Shown in pieces: positions 1 through 9,473 of a stretch of 64,000 nucleotides of DNA. Source of the DNA: Desulfuromonadaceae bacterium (lineage in GTDB: Bacteria > Desulfobacterota > Desulfuromonadia > Geobacterales > Pseudopelobacteraceae); assembly GCA_028712075.1 (NCBI GenBank), contig JAQTQX010000004.1, positions 124,001 through 188,000 on the forward strand, given 5' to 3'. Position numbers and translations under genes: made by a program. Under the pieces are notes generated by a model, which made no database searches, was not told the DNA's origin, and was given only the letters and a program-made list of their open reading frames with translations. Position 1 is the first letter of the stretch. Every line of letters begins with the position of its first letter.

Positions 1-1
1 A

Positions 2-1147
2 ATGCATAAAAGGGTTGATAGGCTGACTGCTGTCGGGCTTCCTACCAATACGGAACACATTTTGAGCGTATCCAGACCGAATATAATAGTTGTCATTCTG
101 GAGAGCTGGACTGCTGATGTCATTGGCTCGCTCGGCGCCGAAAAAGGCATCACTCCCAATTTTGACGAACTTGCCTCCCATGGCATTCTGTTCACAGATT
201 TTTATGCCAACGGTTATCGCACATCATTCGGTATTGCCGCAATCCTGAGCGGTTTCCCGTCAACACCGGAAGGAAGCATTCTGAACAGGGCAAACAAGAT
301 GGAACGGCTTCCCACTCTGGCCGCCGGTCTCAAGGCCAGTGGCTACGGCACTTCATTTTATTATGGAGGTGACACTCACTTTGACGATATGAACGCATTC
401 TTTGTTCATTCAAAGTTTGACACGGTAAACAGCAAAGCTTCGTTTCAGGGCAAGGATATGAACTCCAAATGGGGGGTACATGACCACGTGCTCTTTGAAA
501 GAGTGATATCTGATCTTGCCCGCAAACCGGAACCGTTCTTTACCGCTTTGTTGACCATCAGCAGTCATGAACCCTTTGATGTCCCGATGGCAACCGTATT
601 CAAAGGGGATGACCAACCGTCCCGATTCAAGAATTCGGTCAATTATACGGACAGAAGTATCAAAACTTTTATTGACAAGGCCCGTACTCAGCCGTGGTTC
701 AAAAACACCCTGTTCATTTTTGTTGCCGATCATGGCAGTGTTTTGCCGCTGAGACGTCCCGGCGCCCATATTCCCGAGCGCTACAGAATCCCGTTACTGT
801 TCTATGGTGTGGTTATCCGGAAAGAGTTTCAGGGCAGCACACGAACAGCCATCGGCTCCCAATCGGATATTCCGGCAACCATTTTTGGCCAGTTGGGTCT
901 TTCGACTGAGGAGTTTGCCTGGAGCAACAACCTGTTCAATGCGAATCGTTACAACTTCGCCTTCTATAATTTTTCCGGCGGATTCGGATTAAAAACCGAG
1001 AGCCAAACAGTCGTTTTTGATACCGTATCAGGGAAGCTGATACCGGGTAATACGTCCGGGGGAATTCCCCCAACAGCCGTTGAAGAGGATTTGAAGGACG
1101 GCCAGGCGTTTCTTCAGAACCTGTATCAGAAATATTCACGTTTCTGA
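2..1147 (+). CDS. LTA-synthase-like membrane sulfatase/phosphoglycerol transferase, C-terminal part
   Basis: This is the catalytic domain of an alkaline-phosphatase-superfamily enzyme of the LtaS/OpgB type. In that family the enzyme moves phosphoglycerol or phosphoethanolamine from a phospholipid to an envelope acceptor and releases diacylglycerol. The sulfatase fold starts about 25 residues in (NIIVVILESW, metal-binding Glu). A nucleophile loop follows (NGYRTSFG, Thr near residue 73), then the metal pair in FVADHGS near residue 243. No membrane segments are present, whereas the family normally has about five N-terminal helices. The Met at the window edge is therefore probably internal and the gene runs off the left side. 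Two related genes and a DAG kinase follow on the same strand. The acceptor cannot be read from the sequence. Confidence 0.8.
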   Translation: MHKRVDRLTAVGLPTNTEHILSVSRPNIIVVILESWTADVIGSLGAEKGITPNFDELASHGILFTDFYANGYRTSFGIAAILSGFPSTPEGSILNRANKMERLPTLAAGLKASGYGTSFYYGGDTHFDDMNAFFVHSKFDTVNSKASFQGKDMNSKWGVHDHVLFERVISDLARKPEPFFTALLTISSHEPFDVPMATVFKGDDQPSRFKNSVNYTDRSIKTFIDKARTQPWFKNTLFIFVADHGSVLPLRRPGAHIPERYRIPLLFYGVVIRKEFQGSTRTAIGSQSDIPATIFGQLGLSTEEFAWSNNLFNANRYNFAFYNFSGGFGLKTESQTVVFDTVSGKLIPGNTSGGIPPTAVEEDLKDGQAFLQNLYQKYSRF

Positions 1148-1233
1148 TAAAATGAACGGGACGTTTGGTTGGAAGGCAATAACAGGCGAAAAAGTACACC
1201 ACTGCAGAAATAAGGGCGGAAAGTCGTGCAATT

Positions 1234-3084
1234 ATGTTGAAATCCAATAAAATTTTGGCGCAAAAAACAGCATTCTCACGGTCGGGCTGGTTCTTCCTTT
1301 TTAGTTTGGTCGTTATTTTTCTGCAGACGCTCTGCTATTTTGACTTTGGCGTGGCCAGCGCAGACTTTGATCTTTTGACCTGGGTATTTCTTTTGTTGGA
1401 TGGGCCAGCTCACTTTGGTTCACTGCTGCTCCTGATCTGGCTGATTGGTTTTCTTCCTTGGCAGCTGTTATTTCAGGGAAAGAGATTTCCTGCCATCATC
1501 ACAATTTGTCTTTTCACTCTGTTCAATATTTATCTGGTGTTGGACATCCTAGTGTTCAAGCTGTACAAATTTCATATCAACGGTTTTGTGTACGAAATGG
1601 TCACGGGTCCGGATGCAAACCAAATCTTCGTGTTTGACCAGAAACTGCTTATTAAAGCCGCTTTGGCGATCTGCCTGATTTTTGTCACCTACCTCCTGTT
1701 ATACGGCGCGGCTGGAAAATTGCGGAGATTTTCCTGTAAATGGCGCTATATAATGGCGTTTATCATTGCCTGTCAGCTGCTTGCCAATGGCATGCATGCC
1801 TGGGCTGCGGCAGGGGGTTCAAGAATGATAGTTCGCGTCGCTCTCTCATATCCGCTTAATTACCCACTGACGGCCAATTCGTTATTAATAAAACACGGAC
1901 TGGTTGATGCCAACAAGCAAAAGGGGCTTGGGAACCTGAAAAGCACCGGCAATATCCTGTATCCCAGGCAACGTGTAACCTCAGCCGATAACTGCACAAA
2001 CTACAACGTGATCTTTATTGTAATCGACTCATGGAATTACCGCACCTTTGAGCACGAAGTCACCCCGGAAATTTCGGCTTTCGCCGAAAATAGCCTCGTG
2101 TTCAGCAATCATTACAGCGGCAGCAATGGTACTCGTGGCGGGATCTTTTCCTTGTTCTATGCTCTCCCGCCAACCTACTGGCATAATTTTGAGGCTGCCG
2201 ATATTCATCCGGTCATGATTACGGAAATGCAAAAGAAAGGATATCAGATAGCCTCCTTTACCTCTGCCAGTATTGCCAGCCCACCGTTTCACAAAACTGT
2301 TTTCGGGACTGTTCCAGGCATTCCGCTCAATGTCGGAGAAGGAACCGTCATGGAACGAGACAAGCTTGTTTCCGACAAATTTATTGATTTTATTAAAAGA
2401 CCACAGCAAAAACCATTTTTCGCATTTCTTTTCTATGATTTGCCGCATGCCATAACGTTTCCTGCAAGCTATCCAAAAAAGTTTACGCCGGCTTGGGATT
2501 ACGCCGACTATGTGAAATTGGGCAGCAGCAGTAAGGAGACAGAACTCTTCTTCAACCTGTATAAAAACTGTGTCAATTATGATGACATGTTGGTTGGCAG
2601 AGTGCTGAACACATTGAAGGAACGAAAGCTTCTGGATAATACAATAATCGTCATTACCGGAGACCACGGCCAGGAGTTTAATGAAAACGGGAAAAATTAC
2701 TGGGGACATAATGGAAACTTCAGCCGGGCACAGATAGGGGTGCCGCTTATTGTCAGGATTCCAGGTGCCCAGCAGCGCGTGTATGAGCACCGCACCACCC
2801 ATTTCGATATCGTACCAACTGTGCTGACTCTGGCACTCGGTGTCACTACACCCATTGAGGATTACAGCATGGGGCACCTGCTGACTGACAGCACTCCCCG
2901 GGAGTGGCATATTGCCGGTACACAGGAAAATTTTGCTGTAATTATCGGGGATCAGATGGCGACAAGAAATTATAACGGCACAATTACCTATTCAGATCTC
3001 AAGTTAAACGAACTACCGAAAGAACAGGTGCGCAATGCCGCATTTCTTAATGTGATTCAAAAAAGCAACCGTTTTTACAAGTAG
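1234..3084 (+). CDS. YejM/PbgA-like inner-membrane sulfatase-fold protein
   Basis: A 616-aa protein with five or so hydrophobic segments in the first 190 residues, then a linker, then a periplasmic sulfatase-fold domain from about residue 255. Visible elements are IFIVIDSWN, the loop SNGTRGGIFS and the metal site ITGDHGQEFNENG. The N-terminal region (KLYKFHINGFVYEM) resembles the DUF3413 domain of YejM (PbgA/LapC). YejM is the enterobacterial inner-membrane protein that senses LPS and controls LpxC turnover. Unlike YejM, the residues of an active hydrolase look largely intact here, so it may be a true transferase. It lies between two LtaS-like genes with 86- and 45-bp gaps. The YejM assignment is moderate; membership of the fold is secure. 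Confidence 0.75.
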   Translation: MLKSNKILAQKTAFSRSGWFFLFSLVVIFLQTLCYFDFGVASADFDLLTWVFLLLDGPAHFGSLLLLIWLIGFLPWQLLFQGKRFPAIITICLFTLFNIYLVLDILVFKLYKFHINGFVYEMVTGPDANQIFVFDQKLLIKAALAICLIFVTYLLLYGAAGKLRRFSCKWRYIMAFIIACQLLANGMHAWAAAGGSRMIVRVALSYPLNYPLTANSLLIKHGLVDANKQKGLGNLKSTGNILYPRQRVTSADNCTNYNVIFIVIDSWNYRTFEHEVTPEISAFAENSLVFSNHYSGSNGTRGGIFSLFYALPPTYWHNFEAADIHPVMITEMQKKGYQIASFTSASIASPPFHKTVFGTVPGIPLNVGEGTVMERDKLVSDKFIDFIKRPQQKPFFAFLFYDLPHAITFPASYPKKFTPAWDYADYVKLGSSSKETELFFNLYKNCVNYDDMLVGRVLNTLKERKLLDNTIIVITGDHGQEFNENGKNYWGHNGNFSRAQIGVPLIVRIPGAQQRVYEHRTTHFDIVPTVLTLALGVTTPIEDYSMGHLLTDSTPREWHIAGTQENFAVIIGDQMATRNYNGTITYSDLKLNELPKEQVRNAAFLNVIQKSNRFYK

Positions 3085-3129
3085 CAGGTTGATCCAAATT
3101 ACTGCGTTGAACCGATGTAACGGATATTT

Positions 3130-5082
3130 ATGACGTTTTACCTGAGACATATTAGTAATATGCTCGGCAGATTGTTCGTGCTTGGGGTCTTGTACAGCCT
3201 GAGCCGGTTTGTTTTTTATCTGCTCAACGCGGTCGCTTTTTCAGGAAGTTCAGTCTGGGAGCTCGCCAGAATTTTTTTCTTTGGTGTTCGCTTCGATTTC
3301 ACGGCAATCGTGTTCTTGAACCTGCCGTTTCTCATCGCATACCTTCTGCCGTTCCGTTTTGTAGCCAACAAACACTATCAAAAGACGACAGACGTTGCGT
3401 TCATACTCTTTAACGCCGGCCTGCTACTGCTTAACCTTGGGGACTCGGAATATTTCAAATACATCGGTAAGCGCTCGACTGCTGACTTGTTCAAGTTCAT
3501 CTTCATGAGTGATGATGTGGCAATCCTCCTGCCTCAATTTATTCACGATTTCTGGTATATTGGTGTGATTTGGGTACTGTTTATTGCGGGTGGCACGGTT
3601 GTATACAAACAATTCTTCCACAGAGAGTTAAGCCAGCATCAATTCACTCTGAAAACGCGCACTGCGGCACTCCTGATATTTGTACTGGTTCTGGGAGCAT
3701 TCTTCATCGGGGCTCGCGGCACCGGAGTCAAACCAGTACGCATTATTACTGCGGCAAGATACACCAAGCCCCGTACTATTCCGCTCTTGATAAATACTCC
3801 GTTCAGTATTTTTCATACGCTTAGAAAAAACTCTGTTGAGTCGAAGAGATATTTTAACGACTCCGAACTCACCCGGCGATACACTCCAGAGCACGTGTAT
3901 CGGCATAATCAGAAAGTACGTCAAGACAATGTTGTCATCATTATTCTTGAAGGTTTTTCAAAGGAATTTGTCGGTGCACTTAATGACGGCAAGGGGTACA
4001 CTCCCTGTTTCGACACGATTATCAAGGATGGCCGGGTTTTTGAAAACGCATTTGCCAACGGTAAGCAGTCGATCGAAGCTCTGCCTGCAATTTTTGCCGG
4101 TATTCCCTCCCTTATGAGCGATCCGTATATCTCATCAGCATATTCCAGCAACGATATTATGGCGCTGCCAGCAATCCTCACTTCACACGGTTACCACACC
4201 TCGTTTTTCCATGGCGGGAGAAACGGTACCATGGGATTTGACGATTTTTCTCATTTGGCGGGCATCAAAAACTATGTCGGTATGAATGAATATCAGGGGC
4301 CGGCTGCTTTTGACGGGAAATGGGGGGTTTATGACGAGGAATTTCTCCAGTTTTATGCCACCAGTCTCAGCTCTTTTCCGGAACCGTTTTTCAGTTCAGT
4401 TTTTACACTCTCTTCACACCATCCATATACCGTTCCAGAACTATATAAACAAAGGTTTGCATCAAGTCAGGACCCATTACTGCAGTCAATCGGCTATGCC
4501 GATTACGCACTTGGCGATTTTTTTCAGACAATATCAAAAATGCCCTGGTATAAGCGTACACTCTTTGTGTTAGTTGCCGACCATACAGCAAAAGAACAAT
4601 CAAGAGAATATGGCACCAGAATCGGCATGTACAGGATTCCGCTGGTTTTCTACCATCCGGGTAGGGACGATTTGAAAGGCCGTAGCAAACGGGTAACACA
4701 GCAAGCGGACATTTTTCCGTCGGTGCTTGATTATCTCGGCATTGAAAAGCCGTTCACAGCCTTCGGTACAAGTGTTTTCGATCAGGATGCCAAGGGTTTT
4801 GCAGTAAACTACCTGAGCGGCATCTACCAATATGTTCAGGGTGACTACTTACTGTCGTTCGATGGAGAAAAAAACACGTCATTGCATAACTATGTGAACG
4901 ATCCATTACTTGAAAACAATCTCCTGACGACAAACGGCCTGCCTGCAGCGGAGATGGAGCCACAATTAAAGGGGATATTACAACAATTTGACACCCGTTT
5001 GAAGCGCAACTTACTGGCACGCACATCAGCTTCCAAAGTAAATTCTCCTGGCATAAAAAAGAAGCCGGGTAAGGCACCATGA
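3130..5082 (+). CDS. LTA-synthase-family phosphoglycerol transferase-like protein
   Basis: A 650-aa protein with an N-terminal membrane domain of about five helices (residues 10-190) and an extracytoplasmic sulfatase domain from about residue 262 (NVVIIILEGF). The nucleophile position reads NGKQSIEA, giving Ser where LtaS enzymes usually have Thr. The metal-binding loop is VLVADHTAKE near residue 483. It ends in a Lys/Ser-rich tail. Its last four bases overlap the start of the DAG kinase gene, so the two are translationally coupled. That fits a transferase producing diacylglycerol and a kinase recycling it to phosphatidate. Family membership is clear, the acceptor is unknown, and the Ser substitution could change the chemistry. 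Confidence 0.82.
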   Translation: MTFYLRHISNMLGRLFVLGVLYSLSRFVFYLLNAVAFSGSSVWELARIFFFGVRFDFTAIVFLNLPFLIAYLLPFRFVANKHYQKTTDVAFILFNAGLLLLNLGDSEYFKYIGKRSTADLFKFIFMSDDVAILLPQFIHDFWYIGVIWVLFIAGGTVVYKQFFHRELSQHQFTLKTRTAALLIFVLVLGAFFIGARGTGVKPVRIITAARYTKPRTIPLLINTPFSIFHTLRKNSVESKRYFNDSELTRRYTPEHVYRHNQKVRQDNVVIIILEGFSKEFVGALNDGKGYTPCFDTIIKDGRVFENAFANGKQSIEALPAIFAGIPSLMSDPYISSAYSSNDIMALPAILTSHGYHTSFFHGGRNGTMGFDDFSHLAGIKNYVGMNEYQGPAAFDGKWGVYDEEFLQFYATSLSSFPEPFFSSVFTLSSHHPYTVPELYKQRFASSQDPLLQSIGYADYALGDFFQTISKMPWYKRTLFVLVADHTAKEQSREYGTRIGMYRIPLVFYHPGRDDLKGRSKRVTQQADIFPSVLDYLGIEKPFTAFGTSVFDQDAKGFAVNYLSGIYQYVQGDYLLSFDGEKNTSLHNYVNDPLLENNLLTTNGLPAAEMEPQLKGILQQFDTRLKRNLLARTSASKVNSPGIKKKPGKAP

Positions 5083-5945
5083 AAACTTATCTCTTCGTAA
5101 ATCCCTTATCCGGTCACTATTCGGCGCAAAAGTTTCAGCATATTCTGGATCAGTTGTGCGAACATAGCGTAATTCCGGAAATTTTTCAGGTCCGTACTCC
5201 GACAGAGATTTATGCCTGCTGCACCACAATAAATAAGGAACCGGACCCACACCTTGTTATCGTTGCCGGAGGTGATGGTACCATCAATGCGGTTGTCAAC
5301 GGGTTGATGCCCGGAACCGCAACTCTCGCGGTTCTACCCTTCGGTACATCCAATGTGCTGGCTGCAGAAATCGGGATTACATCAATTGACGATGCCCTTG
5401 AGCGGATTGCCGCCGGACGAACTCGATCGCTCTCTGTAGGAGTAATCGAGTTGGAAGGGCGTTCACTCCGGTTCGTTTTGATGGCCGGGATAGGTCTTGA
5501 CGGGGCTGTTGTCAGGGATGTCGCCCCGCAGGCAAAAAGGTTCTTGCACCAGGGAGCGTATGCACTGTCAGCTGCAAAAAATGCATTGACGTGGGATGAC
5601 ACCTGTTTTGACCTCAACACACCGGAAGGCGCTGCAAGATGCCACACTGCCATTATTTGCAATGCATCCCGCTATGGTGGTAACTTTGTCCTGGCTCCTG
5701 AGAGCACCCCCTTCGCGCCCGGCCTTGCCGCTGTCTGTATTACGGGAAACAGGCGGAGCAGTTACCTGTCAAGTGCGCTCGAACTATTTCGAGGACGTAG
5801 TGTCACTAACAAGAATCTGCTTCATGTCCGCTCTTCATTCTATGAAGTAAGCGCAAGACGACCGATTCAGATTGATGGCGATTTCGTCGGGTATGGACCA
5901 GCACACGTTTCCGAACAGATAGATTTTGCGCAAATAATCGTTTAG
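5079..5945 (+). CDS. Diacylglycerol kinase-type lipid kinase (YegS/DgkB family)
   Basis: A 288-aa soluble kinase of the DAGK catalytic family, which phosphorylates diacylglycerol or a related lipid with ATP. The nucleotide-binding signature VAGGDGTINAVVNG is near residues 62-75, preceded by the VNPLSG motif at residues 8-13. LPFGTSNVLA follows near residue 88. The C-terminal half carries the usual beta-sandwich (IQIDGDFVG near the end). ATGA overlap with the upstream LtaS-like gene indicates one operon. I infer that it recycles the diacylglycerol left by phosphoglycerol or phosphoethanolamine transfer. A sphingosine-kinase-like specificity cannot be excluded from sequence alone. Confidence 0.85.
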   Translation: MKTYLFVNPLSGHYSAQKFQHILDQLCEHSVIPEIFQVRTPTEIYACCTTINKEPDPHLVIVAGGDGTINAVVNGLMPGTATLAVLPFGTSNVLAAEIGITSIDDALERIAAGRTRSLSVGVIELEGRSLRFVLMAGIGLDGAVVRDVAPQAKRFLHQGAYALSAAKNALTWDDTCFDLNTPEGAARCHTAIICNASRYGGNFVLAPESTPFAPGLAAVCITGNRRSSYLSSALELFRGRSVTNKNLLHVRSSFYEVSARRPIQIDGDFVGYGPAHVSEQIDFAQIIV

Positions 5946-5975
5946 CACGACGAGAAAACAGGACAAAACAACACC

Positions 5976-6767
5976 ATGGCACTGCACCGTTTTTCCAGAA
6001 CAGAACTACTGATTGGTAGAGACGGACTCTCGACTCTTGCCGGCAAACATATCATGATTTGCGGTATCGGCGGTGTCGGAAGCTACGCGGCGGAGGCTCT
6101 GGGGCGCGCCGGCATAGGGAAAATCACCTTGGTTGATTTCGATGACATCTGCCTGACCAACATCAACAGACAAATCCATGCACTTTCCAGCACAGTTGGT
6201 CTGACAAAAGTTGAAGCGATGGCAGCGCGTCTTCGCGATATTAACCCAACTGCCGAGATCATAGCGATACCGGATTTTTTCTCACAGGAGAACGCCGAAC
6301 GGCTGATGGTACCGCACCCTGATTATGTCCTGGACGCAATTGATCATTTCACGGCAAAGGCAGCACTGATTACCGGCTGCCGCCAACGAGATATCAGGAT
6401 CATCTCCAGCATGGGTGCCGCGAACAAACTGGACCCGACCAAAATAGAAGTGTCTGATATTTCATCCTCAAAAAACTGCCGAATGGCCAGGAGTATGCGA
6501 AGGATACTGAAAGCGTCGGGGATAATCACCGGTGTACAGGTCGTCTACTCAACAGAACTGCACCATGAACTGAATCCGGGTGTTTCAAACGAGTGCGGCA
6601 CCGATTGTATCTGTCCGAACAGGTCCGAACAGACATTCCGATGCGAGCACCGACGGGTGATTCTTGGCAGCATGTCTTACATTCCATCAATCTTCGGATT
6701 GACTATGGCGGGAGTCGTTGTGAACGAATTATTGGGTCAAGGGAAACCAATATTGCTAAAAGAATAA
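5976..6767 (+). CDS. tcdA: tRNA threonylcarbamoyladenosine dehydratase (TcdA/CsdL)
   Basis: A 263-aa E1-like enzyme of the ThiF/MoeB superfamily. TcdA dehydrates t6A37 to the cyclic ct6A form in ANN-decoding tRNAs. The Rossmann motif GIGGVGSYAAEALGRAG is at residues 27-43. LVDFDDICLTNINRQ contains the ATP-binding Asp/Asn/Arg set, and a Cys-rich segment (ECGTDCICP) lies near residue 208. A C-terminal hydrophobic helix (FGLTMAGVVVNELL) is typical of TcdA. The order t6A dehydratase next to rho fits a housekeeping context. It lies 30 bp after the lipid kinase gene and may share its transcript. Confidence 0.85.
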   Translation: MALHRFSRTELLIGRDGLSTLAGKHIMICGIGGVGSYAAEALGRAGIGKITLVDFDDICLTNINRQIHALSSTVGLTKVEAMAARLRDINPTAEIIAIPDFFSQENAERLMVPHPDYVLDAIDHFTAKAALITGCRQRDIRIISSMGAANKLDPTKIEVSDISSSKNCRMARSMRRILKASGIITGVQVVYSTELHHELNPGVSNECGTDCICPNRSEQTFRCEHRRVILGSMSYIPSIFGLTMAGVVVNELLGQGKPILLKE

Positions 6768-6796
6768 GTTTCACCTGTAAATTATGTTGTTTTTTA

Positions 6797-6826
6797 TTGA
6801 CAAGCCCTGAAAATAAAGGGTAACGT
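6797..6826 (+). promoter_or_regulatory. Weak candidate sigma-70 promoter for rho
   Basis: A consensus -35 (TTGACA, 6797-6802) is followed 18 bp later by TAACGT, a poor -10. It lies in the 286-bp gap between tcdA and rho and would give a long rho leader, as is usual for autoregulated rho genes. No other element stands out in the gap. Confidence 0.3.
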
Positions 6827-7053
6827 CACAACACCTCAGATTGAATATCCTGGCATCCGAATAGATCCCTTGCGCACTTCAAATTTCAGAACACATTCGA
6901 ATTTCTTGAAAATCATATACAGGATTCATCACGCTTGAAATTCCAGGCTGACCGCCTATTGGTATTTAGTCGATACCCTATGACTTCCGCGAAAAAATAT
7001 TTTACCTATGCAGAGTCCCTACAAACCAATGAAAACTACCCGCAGGAGAAAAG

Positions 7054-8301
7054 ATGAACTTACAAGAACTTAAAGGCAAAAAAATCAGTGAGCTCAATAC
7101 TATTGCGCGAGATCTCAACATTGAAGGCGCTTCAAGCCTACGCAAACAGGATCTGATTTTTGCCATTCTGAATGCCCAAACCGAACAGAACGGCTCCATA
7201 TTCGGTGAAGGAGTGCTAGAAACACTCCAGGATGGTTTTGGCTTTTTACGCGCAACCGATTACAACTATCTTCCCGGACCGGATGATATTTATGTCTCCC
7301 CAAGCCAGATCAGACGTTTTAACCTGCGCACTGGTGATACCGTTTCCGGCCAGATCCGCCCCCCCAAAGAGGGAGAACGGTACTTTGCACTGCTTAAAGT
7401 CGAGTCCGTCAACCATGAATCACCTGAAATCGCCCGCGATAAAATTCTCTTCGACAACCTGACACCGCTCTATCCTCAGGAAAAACTAACCCTTGAGACA
7501 ACGCCTGAAAATATGCCGATGCGTGTCATTGAACTGGTGGCACCGATCGGGAAAGGGCAGCGTGGCTTGATAGTAGCCCCTCCCCGCACCGGCAAGACCG
7601 TCCTCATTCAGAACATTGCCAATTCAATAGCGGCCAACCACCCTGAGGTGTATCTGATTGTTCTGCTTATTGACGAACGGCCTGAAGAGGTGACCGACAT
7701 GCAGCGTTCTGTTAATGGTGAAGTTGTCTCTTCAACATTTGACGAACCGGCTACCCGCCATGTGCAGGTTGCAGAGATGGTGATCGAAAAAGCGAAGCGG
7801 TTGGTGGAACATAAAAAGGATGTTGTCATACTATTGGACTCGATCACCCGTCTGGCTCGGGCATACAATACTGTGCTGCCGCCTTCTGGAAAAATTCTGA
7901 CCGGCGGTGTTGATGCCAACGCCCTACAAAAGCCGAAGCGTTTTTTCGGTGCTGCACGCAACATTGAAGAAGGGGGATCGTTGACTATTATCGCTACCGC
8001 CCTTGTTGACACCGGAAGCAAGATGGATGAGGTTATCTTTGAGGAATTCAAGGGCACCGGTAATATGGAGTTGCATCTTGACCGCAAACTGGTTGAGAAG
8101 CGTACCTTCCCGGCCATAGACATCAACAAGTCTGGAACACGCAAGGAAGAGTTGCTGATCGAAAAAATTTCCCTTAACAGAATCTGGATTTTACGTAAAA
8201 TCCTCCATCCGATGAATGTTGTGGACAGCATGGAGTTTCTGCTGGATAAACTATCTGAGGCAAAAACAAATCAGGGGTTTCTGGATTCAATGTCAAAATA
8301 A
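7054..8301 (+). CDS. rho: Transcription termination factor Rho
   Basis: A 415-aa hexameric RNA helicase that ends transcription at Rho-dependent sites. It has an N-terminal helical Rho_N domain (residues 1-45), then the cold-shock-like primary RNA-binding domain ([21 protein letters not shown], about 60-80). The Walker A loop APPRTGKT is near residue 176 and Walker [17 protein letters not shown] near 258. The Q/R-loop region [21 protein letters not shown] is the usual one. Length matches the E. coli protein (419 aa). The start is supported by AGGAGAAAAG just before the ATG. It is followed by rpmE, as in many proteobacteria and Firmicutes. Confidence 0.97.
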   Translation: MNLQELKGKKISELNTIARDLNIEGASSLRKQDLIFAILNAQTEQNGSIFGEGVLETLQDGFGFLRATDYNYLPGPDDIYVSPSQIRRFNLRTGDTVSGQIRPPKEGERYFALLKVESVNHESPEIARDKILFDNLTPLYPQEKLTLETTPENMPMRVIELVAPIGKGQRGLIVAPPRTGKTVLIQNIANSIAANHPEVYLIVLLIDERPEEVTDMQRSVNGEVVSSTFDEPATRHVQVAEMVIEKAKRLVEHKKDVVILLDSITRLARAYNTVLPPSGKILTGGVDANALQKPKRFFGAARNIEEGGSLTIIATALVDTGSKMDEVIFEEFKGTGNMELHLDRKLVEKRTFPAIDINKSGTRKEELLIEKISLNRIWILRKILHPMNVVDSMEFLLDKLSEAKTNQGFLDSMSK

Positions 8302-8395
8302 ACAGTTGCAAAAAAAATACAAACTGAGTAGTATCAACCGTTACTGTCAGTTACCGATTACTTTACGCCGTAAAGCACCATTGAAGGAGGAAGAG

Positions 8396-8596
8396 ATGAG
8401 AGAAGGCATTCACCCCGAGTATTCAGAGATCACCGTTAAGTGCCTGTGTGGTAATACATTCCAGACACGTTCCACAAAAAAAGAGATCAACACCGAAATC
8501 TGTTCTGCCTGCCATCCGTTTTATACCGGCAAGCAGAAACTTATTGACACCGCTGGTCGAGTTGAACGCTTCAAAAAACGTTACGGTCAGGTTTGA
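8396..8596 (+). CDS. rpmE: 50S ribosomal protein L31 (zinc-binding type)
   Basis: A 66-aa L31 of the large ribosomal subunit. I chose the ATG at 8396 because a strong AAGGAGGAAGAG precedes it and the protein then starts MREGIHPEY, as in the family. The Cys pairs CLC (residues 16 and 18) and CSAC (37 and 40) form the zinc site, so this is the zinc-containing paralogue rather than the Cys-less zinc-starvation form. It sits 94 bp after rho and is followed by a strong intrinsic terminator, closing the rho-rpmE unit. Confidence 0.96.
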   Translation: MREGIHPEYSEITVKCLCGNTFQTRSTKKEINTEICSACHPFYTGKQKLIDTAGRVERFKKRYGQV

Positions 8597-8620
8597 TAGT
8601 CCGTTTCGTCACCACACAAG

Positions 8621-8658
8621 AGGGGCTTTGTCGCAAGGCAAATCCCCTTTTTTTTCTT
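8621..8658 (+). terminator. Intrinsic terminator after rpmE
   Basis: GGGGCTTTG pairs with CAAATCCCC (one mismatch) around an eight-base loop and is followed at once by a run of eight T. It lies 25 bp after the rpmE stop. Confidence 0.85.
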
Positions 8659-8767
8659 CTGATACTCTTATTTATCGGATCAGCACAGGACAGAAACCAA
8701 AAATGCGAGCATGCCGCCGTCTGACTAGGTAATATCGCCATCACTGTACATGCTCGGGCAGGACACC

Positions 8768-9460
8768 ATGAACGTTACTCTTATAGAACACACTCCTAAT
8801 CCCGAACGTACTATAGCGTTAGCCGCCCGTCTCTGTTACTCCCCCACTTCCATTGATAATTTACGGGAAAAACTGGCAGCTTCCGATGTTGAGTCTTTTC
8901 TGGACAAGATTATGTCGTTGGGGCATCATTCCGTGCTTGAACACGCTTCGTTCACCTTCGGCATAGAGGGAATCTCGCGCGTCACTACCCACCAACTGGT
9001 ACGCCACCGTATAGCTTCGTTTTCACAGCAATCGCAACGCTATGTATCGCATAAGGAAGAATTTACCTCCATCATGCCAGACAGCATTGCTGAAAATTCA
9101 GAAGCGCGGCAGATTTTTGCCTTCATGTCCGAAACAGTGCACAAGGCATATTCGCAGCTTATCGATATGGGAATTCCGGCCGAAGATGCCCGTTACATTT
9201 TGCCCAATGCAACTGAAACAAAAATCATCATGACGATGAATGCCCGTGAACTACTGCATTTCTTCAACCTACGCTGCTGCCAGCGCGCCCAGTGGGAAAT
9301 ACGAGAAATGAGTATCGAAATGCTGCGGCTGTTAAAGAGAATCGCACCGATTATCTTCCGTAACGCAGGCCCAGGCTGCGCAAAAAGTCTCTGCCCTGAA
9401 GGAGTTTTTTGCTGCGGACAGACCAATGAAGTTCGGGAATTTTATAAAAATCTTGAATAA
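8768..9460 (+). CDS. thyX: Flavin-dependent thymidylate synthase
   Basis: A 230-aa ThyX that makes dTMP from dUMP using methylene-tetrahydrofolate and FAD-bound hydride. The family signature RHR-x7-S is present as RHRIASFSQQSQRY near residue 80. The Arg/Glu-rich C-terminal substrate site (MNARELLHFFNLR, near 158) is also intact. The start is placed at the ATG at 8768 (MNVTLIEH); an in-frame ATG 18 bp upstream at 8750 has no better ribosome site. A thyA gene is not seen in the window, so this may be the organism's only thymidylate synthase. Confidence 0.93.
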   Translation: MNVTLIEHTPNPERTIALAARLCYSPTSIDNLREKLAASDVESFLDKIMSLGHHSVLEHASFTFGIEGISRVTTHQLVRHRIASFSQQSQRYVSHKEEFTSIMPDSIAENSEARQIFAFMSETVHKAYSQLIDMGIPAEDARYILPNATETKIIMTMNARELLHFFNLRCCQRAQWEIREMSIEMLRLLKRIAPIIFRNAGPGCAKSLCPEGVFCCGQTNEVREFYKNLE

Positions 9461-9473
9461 CCCCAGGGGTACC

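Noticed and set aside
2029..2910. A long antisense open frame of 293 codons
   Set aside because: It lies fully inside the YejM-like gene on the other strand and shows no domain, signal or ribosome site.
2..5082. True lipoteichoic acid synthesis
   Set aside because: The surrounding genes are those of a Gram-negative; the LtaS family also covers OpgB-type and phosphoethanolamine transferases.
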